A DNA stretch of 64,000 nucleotides from CALBTQ01 sp036725605 (GCA_036725605.1 DAIMDW010000012.1:62001-126000); one strand, 5' to 3'; positions 1-8,986 are shown, counted from the stretch's first letter. Numbers and translations are program-made. Notes: generated by a model not told the origin, from the sequence alone.

Positions 1-149
1 AATGCCACTTGGCCAATTGCCGATCGAACATTGTTCCCTCCCGGATGCTGTCTGCATCGTAGCTTTCCGGGCGGCGGCGATCAAGTAACCCTTGCCTTAA
101 CGGTCAAATCGTTGCATCGTACGTCCTTCGGACAGCAAAGGAGGAAACG
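1..149. other. 5' flank of sppA
   Basis: No gene is supported here. The stretch leads into sppA, whose ribosome-binding site (AAAGGAGG) lies 5-6 bases before the ATG. The promoter is not obvious. Confidence 0.4.
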
Positions 150-1142
150 ATGTTCCGTCGCACACTGCTTCTCGTCCTGGCCCTGAGTATTTTCCTGATG
201 GTCACCGGATGCTTCTCCAACAACAACGTCAGCCTGTGGCCCGAAGTCGACGACGAGCTGATCACCATGATGGTCAAGAAGCCCCAGGACGACACCGAGA
301 ACCGCGTCCTGCTGCTGGATATCGAAGGCATCATCAGCGAATACGGCAACTCGTCGTTCTTCTACGACCTCGAAGCGACCACGACGCTCGTGCGCAAGAA
401 GCTGGAAAAGGCGCTGCGCGACGAACGCATCAAGGCCGTCGTTTTGCGCGTCAACTCCCCCGGCGGCACGGTGACCGCCAGCGACATCGTCTACCACGAA
501 ATTCTCAAGTACAAGAAAACCGCCAAGGTGCCCATCGTCGCCGCGATCATGGGCGTGGGCGCGTCCGGCGGCTATTACGTCTCCTGCTCGGCCGACAAGA
601 TCATGTCGCACCCGACGGCGATCAACGGGTCGATCGGCGTGATCATGCACAGCTTCGGCTTCGCCGGTCTCTTCGAGAAAATCGGCATGGAAAGCCGGGT
701 GATCAAATCCGCCAAGCTCAAGGACATGGGCAATCCCTTCAACGAAATGACCGACGACGAACGCGCCGTGTTGCAGAAGATCGTCGACACCAGCTACGAG
801 CGCTTCCTCGAAGTGGTCGCCACCGCCCGGCCGCAGATGACCAAGGAGCAGATCCGCGCCGCCGCCGACGGGCGCATCATGACCGCCGCCGAGGCGCAGG
901 AACTGGGCCTGATCGACAAACTCGGCGATCTGGAAGACGCGATCGACGAGGCGATGACCATGGCCAACATCCGCGACGCCGGCGTGATCCTCTACACCAC
1001 CAGCAAAAAGCCGGATCAGAACATTTTTTCCGCCACCTCGGCCCAGGCCCCGGAGATCAACCTCAACCCGATGGGCGTCGACTTCGAAACCCTCGTCGAC
1101 CTGAGCCGCCCGCGCATGTATTACATGTGGATGGGATACTGA
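150..1142 (+). CDS. sppA: Signal peptide peptidase SppA, lipoprotein form
   Basis: Serine protease of the S49 family that degrades leftover signal peptides at the inner membrane. The 330-aa length is that of the short, Bacillus-type SppA rather than the double-length E. coli enzyme. Visible are the nucleophile in GVGASGGYY (Ser139) and the general base in KSAKLKDMG (Lys191); the 52-residue spacing equals that of B. subtilis SppA. The NSPGG oxyanion-region motif is also present. The N-terminus is a lipobox (MVTGC, Cys21) instead of a plain membrane anchor, so the protein is probably lipid-anchored on the periplasmic side. A strong SD (AAAGGAGG) fixes the ATG at 150. It is followed by a terminator and appears monocistronic. 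Confidence 0.93.
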   Translation: MFRRTLLLVLALSIFLMVTGCFSNNNVSLWPEVDDELITMMVKKPQDDTENRVLLLDIEGIISEYGNSSFFYDLEATTTLVRKKLEKALRDERIKAVVLRVNSPGGTVTASDIVYHEILKYKKTAKVPIVAAIMGVGASGGYYVSCSADKIMSHPTAINGSIGVIMHSFGFAGLFEKIGMESRVIKSAKLKDMGNPFNEMTDDERAVLQKIVDTSYERFLEVVATARPQMTKEQIRAAADGRIMTAAEAQELGLIDKLGDLEDAIDEAMTMANIRDAGVILYTTSKKPDQNIFSATSAQAPEINLNPMGVDFETLVDLSRPRMYYMWMGY

Positions 1143-1165
1143 GATAATCGACGAGAACCGCAATG

Positions 1166-1199
1166 CCGGCCGGCGAGCGATCGCCGGTCGGTTTTTTTT
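1166..1199 (+). terminator. Rho-independent terminator of sppA
   Basis: An 11-bp stem (CCGGCCGGCGA pairing with TCGCCGGTCGG, one G-T wobble) with a 4-base loop runs directly into eight Ts. The T tract is also the first part of the 60-bp repeat that starts here. Confidence 0.85.
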
Positions 1200-1250
1200 A
1201 CGCCAGCGTCAGCCCCGCCAGCCACAGGGCGTAGCCGGCGACGAAGACCA
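1191..1250. repeat. 60-bp direct repeat, copy A (gene 3'-end remnant)
   Basis: Matches 2203-2262 at 58 of 60 positions. On the minus strand it encodes the last residues of the neighbouring membrane protein (ending LWLAGLTLA, against LWLAGLSLA in the intact gene) plus its stop codon. No intact gene remains attached to this copy. Confidence 0.9.
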
Positions 1251-1340
1251 AGCTAGAAATCATGGTCGGAAATCGGCGCAAAAATATCTGGTTTGTCAAC
1301 ATCGATAAGCTGAATCGTTATACCGAAAAAACGACACTTT

Positions 1341-2033
1341 TTAAAATGATACATATTTAGGGAACGCCATAATGGATGTCGATTCTAAATATTGGATGAC
1401 ATCCATTTTCAGTTTTTCCTTTATCTCTTTTTGATACAAGGCTTCATCAAATTGTGTGCCAGTAAAGAACCTTGACCCTGGCTTCATCGCTTCACAGTAA
1501 AGATTTACGGCATCAAGGCTTGGTTGAGTGAGCGGAAAATCTCCAATAATGTGACTACCAGACCACGCCTTTGGTGTCGGTCGGCCATCGAGATCCTTGC
1601 CGTCGATCGAATAATATCCATGACCGATAATATCATTGCATCCACGATGGTGAAGTAATAAATGGACGAACTCCGCATTGCGCGTTTTCTTTTTAAAATC
1701 GATCGCCGCCGCACGCATCGTCGGTTCAATTTGATCATTTGTCACTACCGACAAATCGACCTCGATATCGATAATATAAAATTCTCTATAGTTATTTAGT
1801 TTGTTTCTTATTCTACTATTAGAATTAATTGTATATTTGGAGATTTGCTTGGCATTCGGTTGTTCAATCTCATCTCTAGTAGTCCGATCACATCCACATT
1901 CGTTTACAATCATAATCGTGAAGAACAACGCCAGAGCTATAAGAATGATTGATAATATTGATACGCCAGCGACTTCCCAAAAGCTTTTACGTGTGATCGG
2001 TTTAGGTTCGATCGGTTCGTTATTGTCAACCAT
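1341..2033 (-). CDS. AT-rich single-pass membrane protein of unknown function
   Basis: I do not recognise the family. The 230-aa product has a short hydrophilic N-terminus, one hydrophobic segment (about residues 20-45), then CGC and a roughly 185-residue extracytoplasmic-type domain with several Cys, His and Gly (for example HHRGCND and GHGYYSIDG). The frame extends upstream to a TTG, but GGAGG lies five bases before the ATG at 2033, so that start is preferred. Its base composition is far more AT-rich than the neighbours, and it sits between two near-identical 60-bp repeats, so it looks like acquired DNA. Function is unknown. Confidence 0.7.
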   Translation of the reverse strand: MVDNNEPIEPKPITRKSFWEVAGVSILSIILIALALFFTIMIVNECGCDRTTRDEIEQPNAKQISKYTINSNSRIRNKLNNYREFYIIDIEVDLSVVTNDQIEPTMRAAAIDFKKKTRNAEFVHLLLHHRGCNDIIGHGYYSIDGKDLDGRPTPKAWSGSHIIGDFPLTQPSLDAVNLYCEAMKPGSRFFTGTQFDEALYQKEIKEKLKMDVIQYLESTSIMAFPKYVSF

Positions 2034-2164
2034 GACAACCTCCAAAATACTTTAGCTCCCTCTGGCCCCCGGATTTTACCTTACACTTCCTCCATTCCCC
2101 ATGTCACTTTCATCAGTTTCCATTCTTTCTTCTTTATAATCATTGGACTCGATTCGTCTTTTGG

Positions 2165-2210
2165 AAAAAAACGACGCCGACAGGTGAACAGATTTACTCG
2201 TCGTTTTTTT
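2165..2210 (-). terminator. Terminator after the 204-aa membrane protein gene
   Basis: Perfect 12-base inverted repeat (AAAAAAACGACG / CGTCGTTTTTTT) with a 22-base loop. On the minus strand it follows the stop codon and ends in a T run. It also works on paper in the other direction. Confidence 0.65.
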
Positions 2211-2262
2211 TACGCCAGCGACAGCCCCGCCAGCCACAGGGCGTAGCCGGCGACGAAAACCA
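2203..2262. repeat. 60-bp direct repeat, copy B (inside intact gene)
   Basis: Partner of 1191-1250. This copy forms the real 3' end of the 204-aa membrane protein gene and its flanking T tract. Confidence 0.9.
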
Positions 2263-2824
2263 GGCCCCAGACCATCGCCGGGCGCGTCAGCAGCTTGCCG
2301 TCGGGCGTCAGCGCGCGCCATAAAAACGCCAGCGCCGCAGCTATCCACAAGGCGAAGCCCAGCAGCGCCAGCATCGACCACCCGCGCTGCGGATCGTGAT
2401 TCTCGCGCAGCAGCGCCAGGTGCTTGGCGGCGACGCTTTCGTCCTGCGCCTGCATGGCCACCAGCGCGGCGATGCGCTCCTCGCTCGCGGCGATCTCCGC
2501 GGCGTAGGGCTGATACAATCCGCGCGCGGCGTACAGCCCGCTGCGCAGCACGCGCCGCACGTGCAGTTCCGCCTCGAAATCGTTTTGCGCCGCGAAGTGG
2601 TCGGCGATGCGCTGGAGCGACGCCACCGCCTGCGCGACGTCGATGCTGCCCGGGAAATACATGTGCAGCGCGCGATCGTAATAGCCGATCGCCTCGGCCG
2701 TCTGCCCCTGCGCCAGCAGCCGGTCGGCCATGACCCGCGCGCGGAAACCGCCGACGGCCACGCGCACCCAGGCCATGAACAGCACGATACACACGATCAA
2801 AACGCCCGCGCCGATTTTCCGCAT
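2210..2824 (-). CDS. Membrane protein of unknown function with a helical middle domain
   Basis: The 204-aa protein has one N-terminal membrane segment (residues about 4-22), a soluble Ala/Arg/Glu-rich helical middle of about 110 residues with a TPR-like first part (ADRLLAQGQTAEAIGYYDRAL), and two closely spaced C-terminal membrane segments. The ATG at 2824 has a good SD (AAAGGAAGGG). No enzyme motif is visible. The 3' end is duplicated near 1.2 kb. It is transcribed away from the cation exchanger gene, with about 100 bases of shared promoter region between them. Confidence 0.75.
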   Translation of the reverse strand: MRKIGAGVLIVCIVLFMAWVRVAVGGFRARVMADRLLAQGQTAEAIGYYDRALHMYFPGSIDVAQAVASLQRIADHFAAQNDFEAELHVRRVLRSGLYAARGLYQPYAAEIAASEERIAALVAMQAQDESVAAKHLALLRENHDPQRGWSMLALLGFALWIAAALAFLWRALTPDGKLLTRPAMVWGLVFVAGYALWLAGLSLA

Positions 2825-2872
2825 CGCCCTTCCTTTGTTGAAACAAAGTGAGTGTAGCCGATCGCCGCGCCC

Positions 2873-2900
2873 TCGACAATCGTTCGCTCGACTTTATAAT
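2873..2900 (+). promoter_or_regulatory. Sigma70-type promoter of the exchanger gene
   Basis: TCGACA at 2873-2878, a 16-base spacer, then a perfect TATAAT at 2895-2900, 26 bases before the start codon. Confidence 0.65.
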
Positions 2901-2926
2901 GAATCGACTTTCAGAAGGAGACGCGA

Positions 2927-3889
2927 TTGCTGATTCAGGTGCTGTTGTTTCTCGCCGGCTTGATCGTGCTGGCCGTCGCCGCCGAATTTCTCGTGCGCGG
3001 CGCCACGCAGATCGCCCTCGTGCTCGGTCTGCCGCCGTTGCTGGTCGGCCTGACCATCGTGGCCTACGGCACCTCGCTGCCGGAATTCGTCGTCTCCGTC
3101 CTCGCCGCCACCAAAGGATCGAGCACCCTCGCGTTGGGCAACGCGCTGGGCTCGAACCTGCTCAACACCGGGCTGATCCTCGGCCTGGCCGCGATCATCT
3201 TCCCGCTTGCCGCCGACCGGGTGCTGTTTCGCCGCGACCTGCCGATCCACCTGGGTTTCGTGCTGCTGTTCGCGGCGGTGATTTACAACGGCTTCATCGG
3301 CCGTTACGAAGGCCTGGTGATGATCGCGTTGATGCTCGTGTACATCGTGGGCAGCGCCGTCTTCGAATGGCGCGCGCGCAACGCCAACAACGCGGCGGCG
3401 GCCCTGGAGGAAATCGAAGAGGAAGTCGGCGAGCGCCCCAAATCCATCTGGGTTGCCGTCTTCTTCGTGCTGCTGGGCTCGGCCGGCCTGTACTTCGGCG
3501 CGGATCTGATGGTCAACGCGGCGATCACCATCGCGCAGGAATTCGGCATCTCCGAACGCGTGATCGGCCTGACGGTCGTGGCCTTCGGCACCAGCCTGCC
3601 GGAGCTGGCCACCACGCTGGCCGCCGCGCGCAAGAAACACGCGGACATGATCATCGGCAATCTGCTGGGCTCGAACATCTTCAACCTGATGCTCATCGTC
3701 GGCACCGCCGGCGCGCTCGCGCCCTTCGCGATCAATCTGCGCCAGGTGCTCGTCGAGTACGGCTTCCTCGCGCTCAACGCCGTGATGATCTACCTGTTCA
3801 TGTGGACCGGCCGCAAGCTGACGCGCATCGAGGGCGTCGTCCTGAGCGCCTGCTATCTTGCTTTTGTGGGATACCTGCTGGTGCGCTAG
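2927..3889 (+). CDS. CaxA/YrbG-type calcium/sodium antiporter
   Basis: Inner-membrane cation exchanger of the CaCA superfamily, expected to move Ca2+ against Na+ or H+. The 320-aa length is usual for the bacterial YrbG branch. It shows the two inverted alpha repeats: YGTSLPEFVVS followed by GNALGSNLLNTG in the first half, and FGTSLPELATT followed by GNLLGSNIFNLM in the second. About ten hydrophobic segments are visible with an acidic cytoplasmic loop (EEIEEEVGE) between the halves. It starts at TTG, fixed by AGAAGGAG six bases upstream and the promoter just before it. The convergent neighbour's stop codon begins at the very next base. Confidence 0.92.
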   Translation: MLIQVLLFLAGLIVLAVAAEFLVRGATQIALVLGLPPLLVGLTIVAYGTSLPEFVVSVLAATKGSSTLALGNALGSNLLNTGLILGLAAIIFPLAADRVLFRRDLPIHLGFVLLFAAVIYNGFIGRYEGLVMIALMLVYIVGSAVFEWRARNANNAAAALEEIEEEVGERPKSIWVAVFFVLLGSAGLYFGADLMVNAAITIAQEFGISERVIGLTVVAFGTSLPELATTLAAARKKHADMIIGNLLGSNIFNLMLIVGTAGALAPFAINLRQVLVEYGFLALNAVMIYLFMWTGRKLTRIEGVVLSACYLAFVGYLLVR

Positions 3890-4888
3890 TTACTGGCGGA
3901 CGGCGAAACTGTAGATGTAGCCGTCCGAGGAAATGGCCACCTTGTCGCCGATTTCATAAAAACTCGCATCCACGCGACTGCCCAATTTCTGCTGCAGGAG
4001 CACCGTGCCGTCGCCGTCCAGAAAACGCGCCACGTAGAACATCCGCCGCTGTCCCGGACAACTCAGCAGCAGCGCCAGGATGCGGTGCTTGGGCAGGTAA
4101 CGGCTGGAGTTGACCTCCATCTTCTGGCAATGGCCGGCGGGCATATCATTGACCGCGTGCGTCCAGCCGAATTGCATCGTCGGCAGATCCAGCCCGGTGA
4201 TCGCCGGACCGTTCTCTTCGGCAACGGACAAAAACAAACGCTGCCGGCGTTCGTCGTGCCCCACGATTTTCGCCAGCCCCTTGGTCGGCACGATCTTCAA
4301 CTCGCCGTTCGCGCCGGTGAACAGGTACAGACCGTCGGCGGCGGGCATCGCCACCGTATCGGCGGGCGGCAAGACGAACAGGTTGCCCAGGTTGGTCACC
4401 GATTTCTCCCAGACCGTCTCGCCCTGGTCGTTGAGCACGCGCAGCGTGTTGCCTTCCTTGCGCTTGAGCAACACCGCCACCGAGCCCTTTTCGCCGACCG
4501 CCGCCGAATGCACGCCGATCAGGTTCACCTCGCGGATCACCGTCAGCAGATGATTGTAGAAAGTGACTTCCAGGCCGGAGCCCTTCTGGGCGAAATTGAT
4601 CAGGCGACCGTTGGCCGTCAGGTACACGCGGCCGCTGTAAAACTTGCGGTTGACCACCGTGTAGCCCGCGTTGTCGCGCACGGTGTAGATGGCCGAATCG
4701 TCGCGGTTGACCCCGCAGCAGGTGATCAGTTGCGCCATGTTGCCGTCGGCCAGTTTGACCGAGGTCGTCGACTCCAGCGGATAGCCTTCGCCGGCCGCCT
4801 GCCGCTTTTCCACCAGCACGACGGTCACGCCGTACGCGCTGCCGGCCAGCAGCGTCAACACGATCAACACGGCGAACAATCGACGCAC
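3890..4888 (-). CDS. Exported protein of unknown function, possibly a beta-propeller
   Basis: The 332-aa product has a signal peptide or anchor (VRRLFAVLIVLTLLAGSAYG) and then repeated short beta-strand patterns with Gly/Asp turns and phrases such as VAMPAADGLYLFTG and VAISSDGYIYSF, which resemble propeller blades. I cannot assign a family. The frame is open further upstream, but GGGGGAGA lies six bases before GTG at 4888 and the signal sequence starts there, so I place the start there. It lies downstream of, and in the same direction as, the GH43-like gene and the paired membrane-propeller genes. Confidence 0.65.
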   Translation of the reverse strand: MRRLFAVLIVLTLLAGSAYGVTVVLVEKRQAAGEGYPLESTTSVKLADGNMAQLITCCGVNRDDSAIYTVRDNAGYTVVNRKFYSGRVYLTANGRLINFAQKGSGLEVTFYNHLLTVIREVNLIGVHSAAVGEKGSVAVLLKRKEGNTLRVLNDQGETVWEKSVTNLGNLFVLPPADTVAMPAADGLYLFTGANGELKIVPTKGLAKIVGHDERRQRLFLSVAEENGPAITGLDLPTMQFGWTHAVNDMPAGHCQKMEVNSSRYLPKHRILALLLSCPGQRRMFYVARFLDGDGTVLLQQKLGSRVDASFYEIGDKVAISSDGYIYSFAVRQ

Positions 4889-4968
4889 GCAATCTCCCCC
4901 GCTTACTTGAAAAACAATGATATCACGGGACGCAGGCCCGAACCATAGCCCCGCGCGAAAAATTTGCC

Positions 4969-6012
4969 TCAGCAGCCGCATCCGTCGTCGTCATCCTCGT
5001 CGTCCTCGTCGTCGTCGACCGGCGCGACATCGTCGTCCGCCGCATCGTCATCGACCGTGTCGTCGTCGTCCTCGTCGGTCTGCGTGCAGCCGTCGAAGCC
5101 CACGTACATCCGCCCCGCCGCCGTGAAACAAAGCTGGTTGATCCGGATTTGCCGGTCCCAGCCGATCGTCGGGGCCACTTTCGTGTGATAGACGATTTGC
5201 AGCGCGCCGTCCGGATCGACCAACGTGCCGTTGTGCCCCGGCCCGTAAAAACCGGCGACGACGTCCTTGTACAAAATCGGGTTGTCGGCGTACTCGGCGA
5301 AGGGCCCCAACGGATCGTCCGCCGTCGCGTAGCCCACCGCGTAGTTGACGCGATCCGCGCCGTAGCCGCTGTACATCAGGTAATACACGCCGTCGTGCTT
5401 GACGATCCACGGCGCTTCGGTGACGAACAGCTCCCAGTTGACGATGCCCGGTTTCACCAGCGTCGCCGGCTCGCCGTCGATGGTGACCATGTCGCTCATG
5501 CGCGCCACGCGGACGACCGAAAACGGCTGATAGCCCGCGAAGTAAAAATACAATCGATCGTCGTCGTCGCGAAACACGTGCGCGTCGATCGCCAATCCGT
5601 TCACGCCGCCGTAGCCGCCGCCGACGAACGGATGATCGTACACGTCCGAAAACGGGCCGGTCGGCGCATCCGCGCGCGCCACGCCGATCATCATGTTCGC
5701 CGCATAGTACAAATAGAAAGACTCGCCGTCGGTGTGCACTTCCGGCGCCCAGACGTCCTGATCGTTCCACGCCCCGGCCGGCGCCTGCGCCCACGCGACG
5801 CCCTCGTAGCGCCACTGGACCAGGTCCTCGCTCGCCCAGCATTCGATGTCCACGTACGACGAGGTGACGTACAGGTAGTACGTTCCGTCCACCTCGATCA
5901 CCGCCGGATCGGCCGCCGTCTCGGCCCCGGGCAGCGCCAACGGCGCACCGTAATCGGCCGCGGCGATCGAAGTCGTCAACAACAACGCCAGCAATACGAT
6001 CGTCGGTCGCAT
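4969..6012 (-). CDS. Secreted GH43-like five-bladed propeller with Asp-rich GCGC tail
   Basis: Resembles glycoside hydrolase family 43 (arabinanase/xylosidase type). After a signal peptide (MRPTIVLLALLLTTSIAAA) the protein shows ADPAV (candidate general-base Asp near the first blade), WAPEV, EAPWIVKHDGVYYL (candidate catalytic Glu) and HNGTLVDPDG. The last 40 residues are mostly Asp with a TVDDDAADDD pattern, ending DDDDGCGC. Substrate is not predictable, although pentose-containing plant polysaccharide is usual for GH43. ATG at 6012 has GGAG seven bases upstream; an alternative ATG at 6018 would overlap the upstream stop as ATGA. Either way translation is coupled to the upstream gene. Confidence 0.82.
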   Translation of the reverse strand: MRPTIVLLALLLTTSIAAADYGAPLALPGAETAADPAVIEVDGTYYLYVTSSYVDIECWASEDLVQWRYEGVAWAQAPAGAWNDQDVWAPEVHTDGESFYLYYAANMMIGVARADAPTGPFSDVYDHPFVGGGYGGVNGLAIDAHVFRDDDDRLYFYFAGYQPFSVVRVARMSDMVTIDGEPATLVKPGIVNWELFVTEAPWIVKHDGVYYLMYSGYGADRVNYAVGYATADDPLGPFAEYADNPILYKDVVAGFYGPGHNGTLVDPDGALQIVYHTKVAPTIGWDRQIRINQLCFTAAGRMYVGFDGCTQTDEDDDDTVDDDAADDDVAPVDDDEDDEDDDDGCGC

Positions 6013-6014
6013 GA

Positions 6015-7496
6015 TCATTCTCCGTCGTTCGTTTCGTCCACGGTTCCCAACGGCAGACGCACCGCCCCGCATCCCGCACCGACCAGCAGATAGTCGCGCC
6101 CGTCTTCGGTGGTCAGGCGCAACCGGCGCGGCTGCGGCCCGACGGGAACCGTGCGCACCGTCGTCAGGCTGCGCGCGTCCATCTGCACGATCGTCCCGCC
6201 CAGGAAATTGCTCAGGTACAGACTGCCGTCGTGCGGATTGTACACAATATAGCGGCTGCCGATCGGCGCGAACTTGAGGCGCAGCGTCTCCAGCGAATCC
6301 AGATCCAGCTCGTACAGCAGGCCGGTGAAAAAACCGAGGATGTACAGCCGGCGATTAGGCACGTCCAACGCGAAGCGCGCCTCCCACGAGGCCAGCGGCT
6401 TGCTTCTCATGATCTTGCCGGTGGTCGCGTCGATCGCCATCAGCCGCCATTCCAACACCGACAGCAAGCGGTGCTGCGGCGGATCGTACACCAGCACGCG
6501 TTTGCCCACGTCGGCCAGCGTCTTGCGCAATCGCAAGCCGTCGCGGTCGACCAGTTGGATGTCGCTCCCGTGGCCGGTCACCACCGCCAACGCGTCGGGC
6601 AGTTCGATCACGGCGTCCGGGTGCGTCGGCGCCAGCGCCAGTTCGCCGCTCGCCCGTCGCTCGCGCAGGTCGAAACGCACGAGGTTGTTTTTCTCCCACG
6701 TCACGCCGACGGCCTGTTCGCGCGCGCAATCGAGCGGAAAGCCGAACACTTGCCCGTCGGCCAGATAGGTCACCCGGTTGGGCGTTTCGTCTTGCTCCAG
6801 GTAGTACAGGCCGTGTCGCCGTGAGGCGATCAGATACTTGCCCGGCGCGCACGCGGGCGCGGCGAGGTTCACCGGCAGCGGATACAGCGGCGGCAGCTCG
6901 GGCGCCGGCCGGTCGCTCTGTAAAAAGATCTCGCGCTGCGCCGGCGGCAACTTCGTGCACGCGGCGGGCAGATCCTGATAGTAGTACCCGCCGAACAGCG
7001 CCATCCAACCCACGGCGAAAGCGAACAGCGTCGTGGCCGGAATCGACAACTTCTCGGCGCGCGCCGGCAGGAAAAACACCGCGCCCGCCGCCATCGCCGC
7101 GAGCGTCAGCAGCAACAGCTTGCCCGCCGCCACCCCGACAAGCACCGCCGCCAACGGCGTGGCCAACATGGTCAGCACGGCCCATTTCGCTTGCGGCTTT
7201 TTCCAGCGCAGCCACGCGTGCCCCAACGCGCCCACGGCGATCAGCGACCAGCCCAGCGCCGAAACGGCCAGCGCCATGCGCGACAGATAAAGCTGCCAGA
7301 CGCCGATAAACGCAAAATAGACGATCGCCGCCGGCAGCAACCGAAAACGGATTTTCAACAGGCGCACCAGCGCGTACGCGACCAGCACCGGCGGTTGAAT
7401 CAGCAACAGCGCGCCCAGCACCAGGTGCACGCACACGAGCACAAACACCGCCGCTTCGGTCCAAAGAGAAACAACGATGTGTTTCAGCCGCGTCAC
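6015..7496 (-). CDS. Polytopic membrane protein with C-terminal beta-propeller (paralogue 2)
   Basis: 493 aa. The first 180 residues are a string of hydrophobic segments (about six), followed by a conserved-looking cysteine-containing linker (DLPAACTKLPPAQRE and APACAPGKYL) and a 280-residue periplasmic-type domain with YVTN-like repeats (LYDPPQHRL-type, RRLYILGFFTGLLYELDLDSL, DGSLYLSNFLGGTI). It ends with LLVGAGCGAVRL. It is clearly homologous over its whole length to the gene just upstream, with an ATGA overlap, so the two arose by tandem duplication and are co-translated. No enzymatic motif seen; function unknown. Confidence 0.75.
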   Translation of the reverse strand: MTRLKHIVVSLWTEAAVFVLVCVHLVLGALLLIQPPVLVAYALVRLLKIRFRLLPAAIVYFAFIGVWQLYLSRMALAVSALGWSLIAVGALGHAWLRWKKPQAKWAVLTMLATPLAAVLVGVAAGKLLLLTLAAMAAGAVFFLPARAEKLSIPATTLFAFAVGWMALFGGYYYQDLPAACTKLPPAQREIFLQSDRPAPELPPLYPLPVNLAAPACAPGKYLIASRRHGLYYLEQDETPNRVTYLADGQVFGFPLDCAREQAVGVTWEKNNLVRFDLRERRASGELALAPTHPDAVIELPDALAVVTGHGSDIQLVDRDGLRLRKTLADVGKRVLVYDPPQHRLLSVLEWRLMAIDATTGKIMRSKPLASWEARFALDVPNRRLYILGFFTGLLYELDLDSLETLRLKFAPIGSRYIVYNPHDGSLYLSNFLGGTIVQMDARSLTTVRTVPVGPQPRRLRLTTEDGRDYLLVGAGCGAVRLPLGTVDETNDGE

Positions 7497-8986
7497 CGGT
7501 TATCCTCCCGCCATGCGTCGAGCGCCACGCGCGCCGCGCCGCACCCCGCGCCGATCAGCAGCGCGCCGTCGTGGTCCGTCCGTAACCGACGCGGCAACGG
7601 ACCCAGGTAAACGCGGCCCTCGATCCGTCCGCTCGCCGGCGCAAAGCGATAGACCTCGCCGGACAGAAAATTGTCGATGAACAACGTCTCGCCGTCCGCC
7701 GCCAGTTGCACGAAGCGGCTGCCCATCGGCACCGCGTGCACGTGCTCGATCGACAGATCGTCGAGGTTCAGCGCAAACAGCAAGCCGGCGAAAAACGACA
7801 ACGCATACACGCGCCGCCGCGTTTCGTCGACGGCCAGACGATACTCCCAAACGCCGGGCAGAAAGCGTCGTTGAACCGCGCCCGTCTGCAAATCCACCGC
7901 CTGCAGCCACCACAGGCGCGCCGAAAGCAGCCGTTGCCGCGCGGCATCGTAGGCCAACACGCGCCGTCCGGCCGCCGGATACTCACGCACCACCGCGCGC
8001 CCGTCGGCGTCCAGCGCATACAAGGTTTCCTCGCGGACCGTCGCGACCGCCAAACCATCGCCGGCGTGAATGACCGCATCCGGTTCGAGCCCGGGAATAT
8101 TCGCCCCGACCCGCATCGTCCCGGCGTCTTCGTCGACGATCACCGCCTGATGCCGCTCGAACGACACGCCGATCTGCTGTCGCTTTTCGCAGTCGGCCGC
8201 AAAACCGAAATACTGTCCGCGCGCGATCGGCCGTTCGTCCAAGCCCGTGCCCGCCGGCAGCAGTTGCGACAATCCGGCGTATTTGTACGCCGCCAGATAC
8301 GTGCCGGGCGTGCAGCCGGGCGCGAGCAGGTTCGCGTCGCGCCGCCCGTCGCGCGCCTCGTCGAGCGGCAGATACAACGCCCGCGCCGCCGCCGGCAACT
8401 CGTCGCAGACCGGCGAGGGATCGGCCAGATACGCCGCGCCGACCACGGTCATCCACCCGGTCGCAAAGGCCAGCACCGTCGAAGCCGCCGCGTTGATGCG
8501 TCGCGGGGCGGCCCCAAAAAACAACGGCGACAACACCACCAGCAACGCCGCCGTCAACGCCGTCAACAGGGCCGGCGAAAGCAGGTGCAACGCCGCGACG
8601 ATCACCGCCGGCCACAACGCCGACCACACGGCCCAACGCGAATCGGGCCGCCGCCAACGCCACGCGGCATGCCCGGCGGCCGACAACGCGGCCAGCAGCC
8701 AATACGGCGCCGACACCGCCCAGGCCAGCCGCGAGAAATGAAGTTGCAACAGACCGAAGACCAGCGCGTACCCGATCGTCGCCCACCGGCGCGGCAAACG
8801 CAGGCCGATCAAACGCAGCGGCGCATATAGCAGAAGGAAGGCGAGCAACACCACCGTGGACGAGCCGAAGGCGAACACCGAAAACGGCGCGAGGTTGATC
8901 GTCGTCGCGACCAGAAGCGCCGCTTCCGCGGCCAGCAGCGGGCCGAGACGGAAACGAACGTCTTTTGTTTGCGGCGCTTCGGTCAC
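7493..8986 (-). CDS. Polytopic membrane protein with C-terminal beta-propeller (paralogue 1)
   Basis: 497 aa with the same plan as its downstream paralogue: about six membrane segments, a Cys-containing linker (VCDELPAAARALY, LAPGCTPGTYLAAY) and a propeller-like domain with ETLFIDNFLSGEVYRF and a LLIGAGCGAARV end. The frame is open to 9091, but GTG at 8986 has TGGGGA upstream and gives a length matching the paralogue. Together with the 6015-7496 gene and the GH43-like gene it forms a compact run of overlapping genes. The partner propeller domains may form a heteromer; that is inference. Confidence 0.73.
   Translation of the reverse strand: MTEAPQTKDVRFRLGPLLAAEAALLVATTINLAPFSVFAFGSSTVVLLAFLLLYAPLRLIGLRLPRRWATIGYALVFGLLQLHFSRLAWAVSAPYWLLAALSAAGHAAWRWRRPDSRWAVWSALWPAVIVAALHLLSPALLTALTAALLVVLSPLFFGAAPRRINAAASTVLAFATGWMTVVGAAYLADPSPVCDELPAAARALYLPLDEARDGRRDANLLAPGCTPGTYLAAYKYAGLSQLLPAGTGLDERPIARGQYFGFAADCEKRQQIGVSFERHQAVIVDEDAGTMRVGANIPGLEPDAVIHAGDGLAVATVREETLYALDADGRAVVREYPAAGRRVLAYDAARQRLLSARLWWLQAVDLQTGAVQRRFLPGVWEYRLAVDETRRRVYALSFFAGLLFALNLDDLSIEHVHAVPMGSRFVQLAADGETLFIDNFLSGEVYRFAPASGRIEGRVYLGPLPRRLRTDHDGALLIGAGCGAARVALDAWREDNR

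Noticed and set aside
81..1163. Long minus-strand frame over sppA
   Set aside because: Antisense shadow of a strongly recognised gene; low-complexity His/Asp/Gly composition and no SD.
2041..2045. TTG start of the AT-rich membrane protein
   Set aside because: The TTG is part of the SD (TTGGAGG) for the ATG at 2033.
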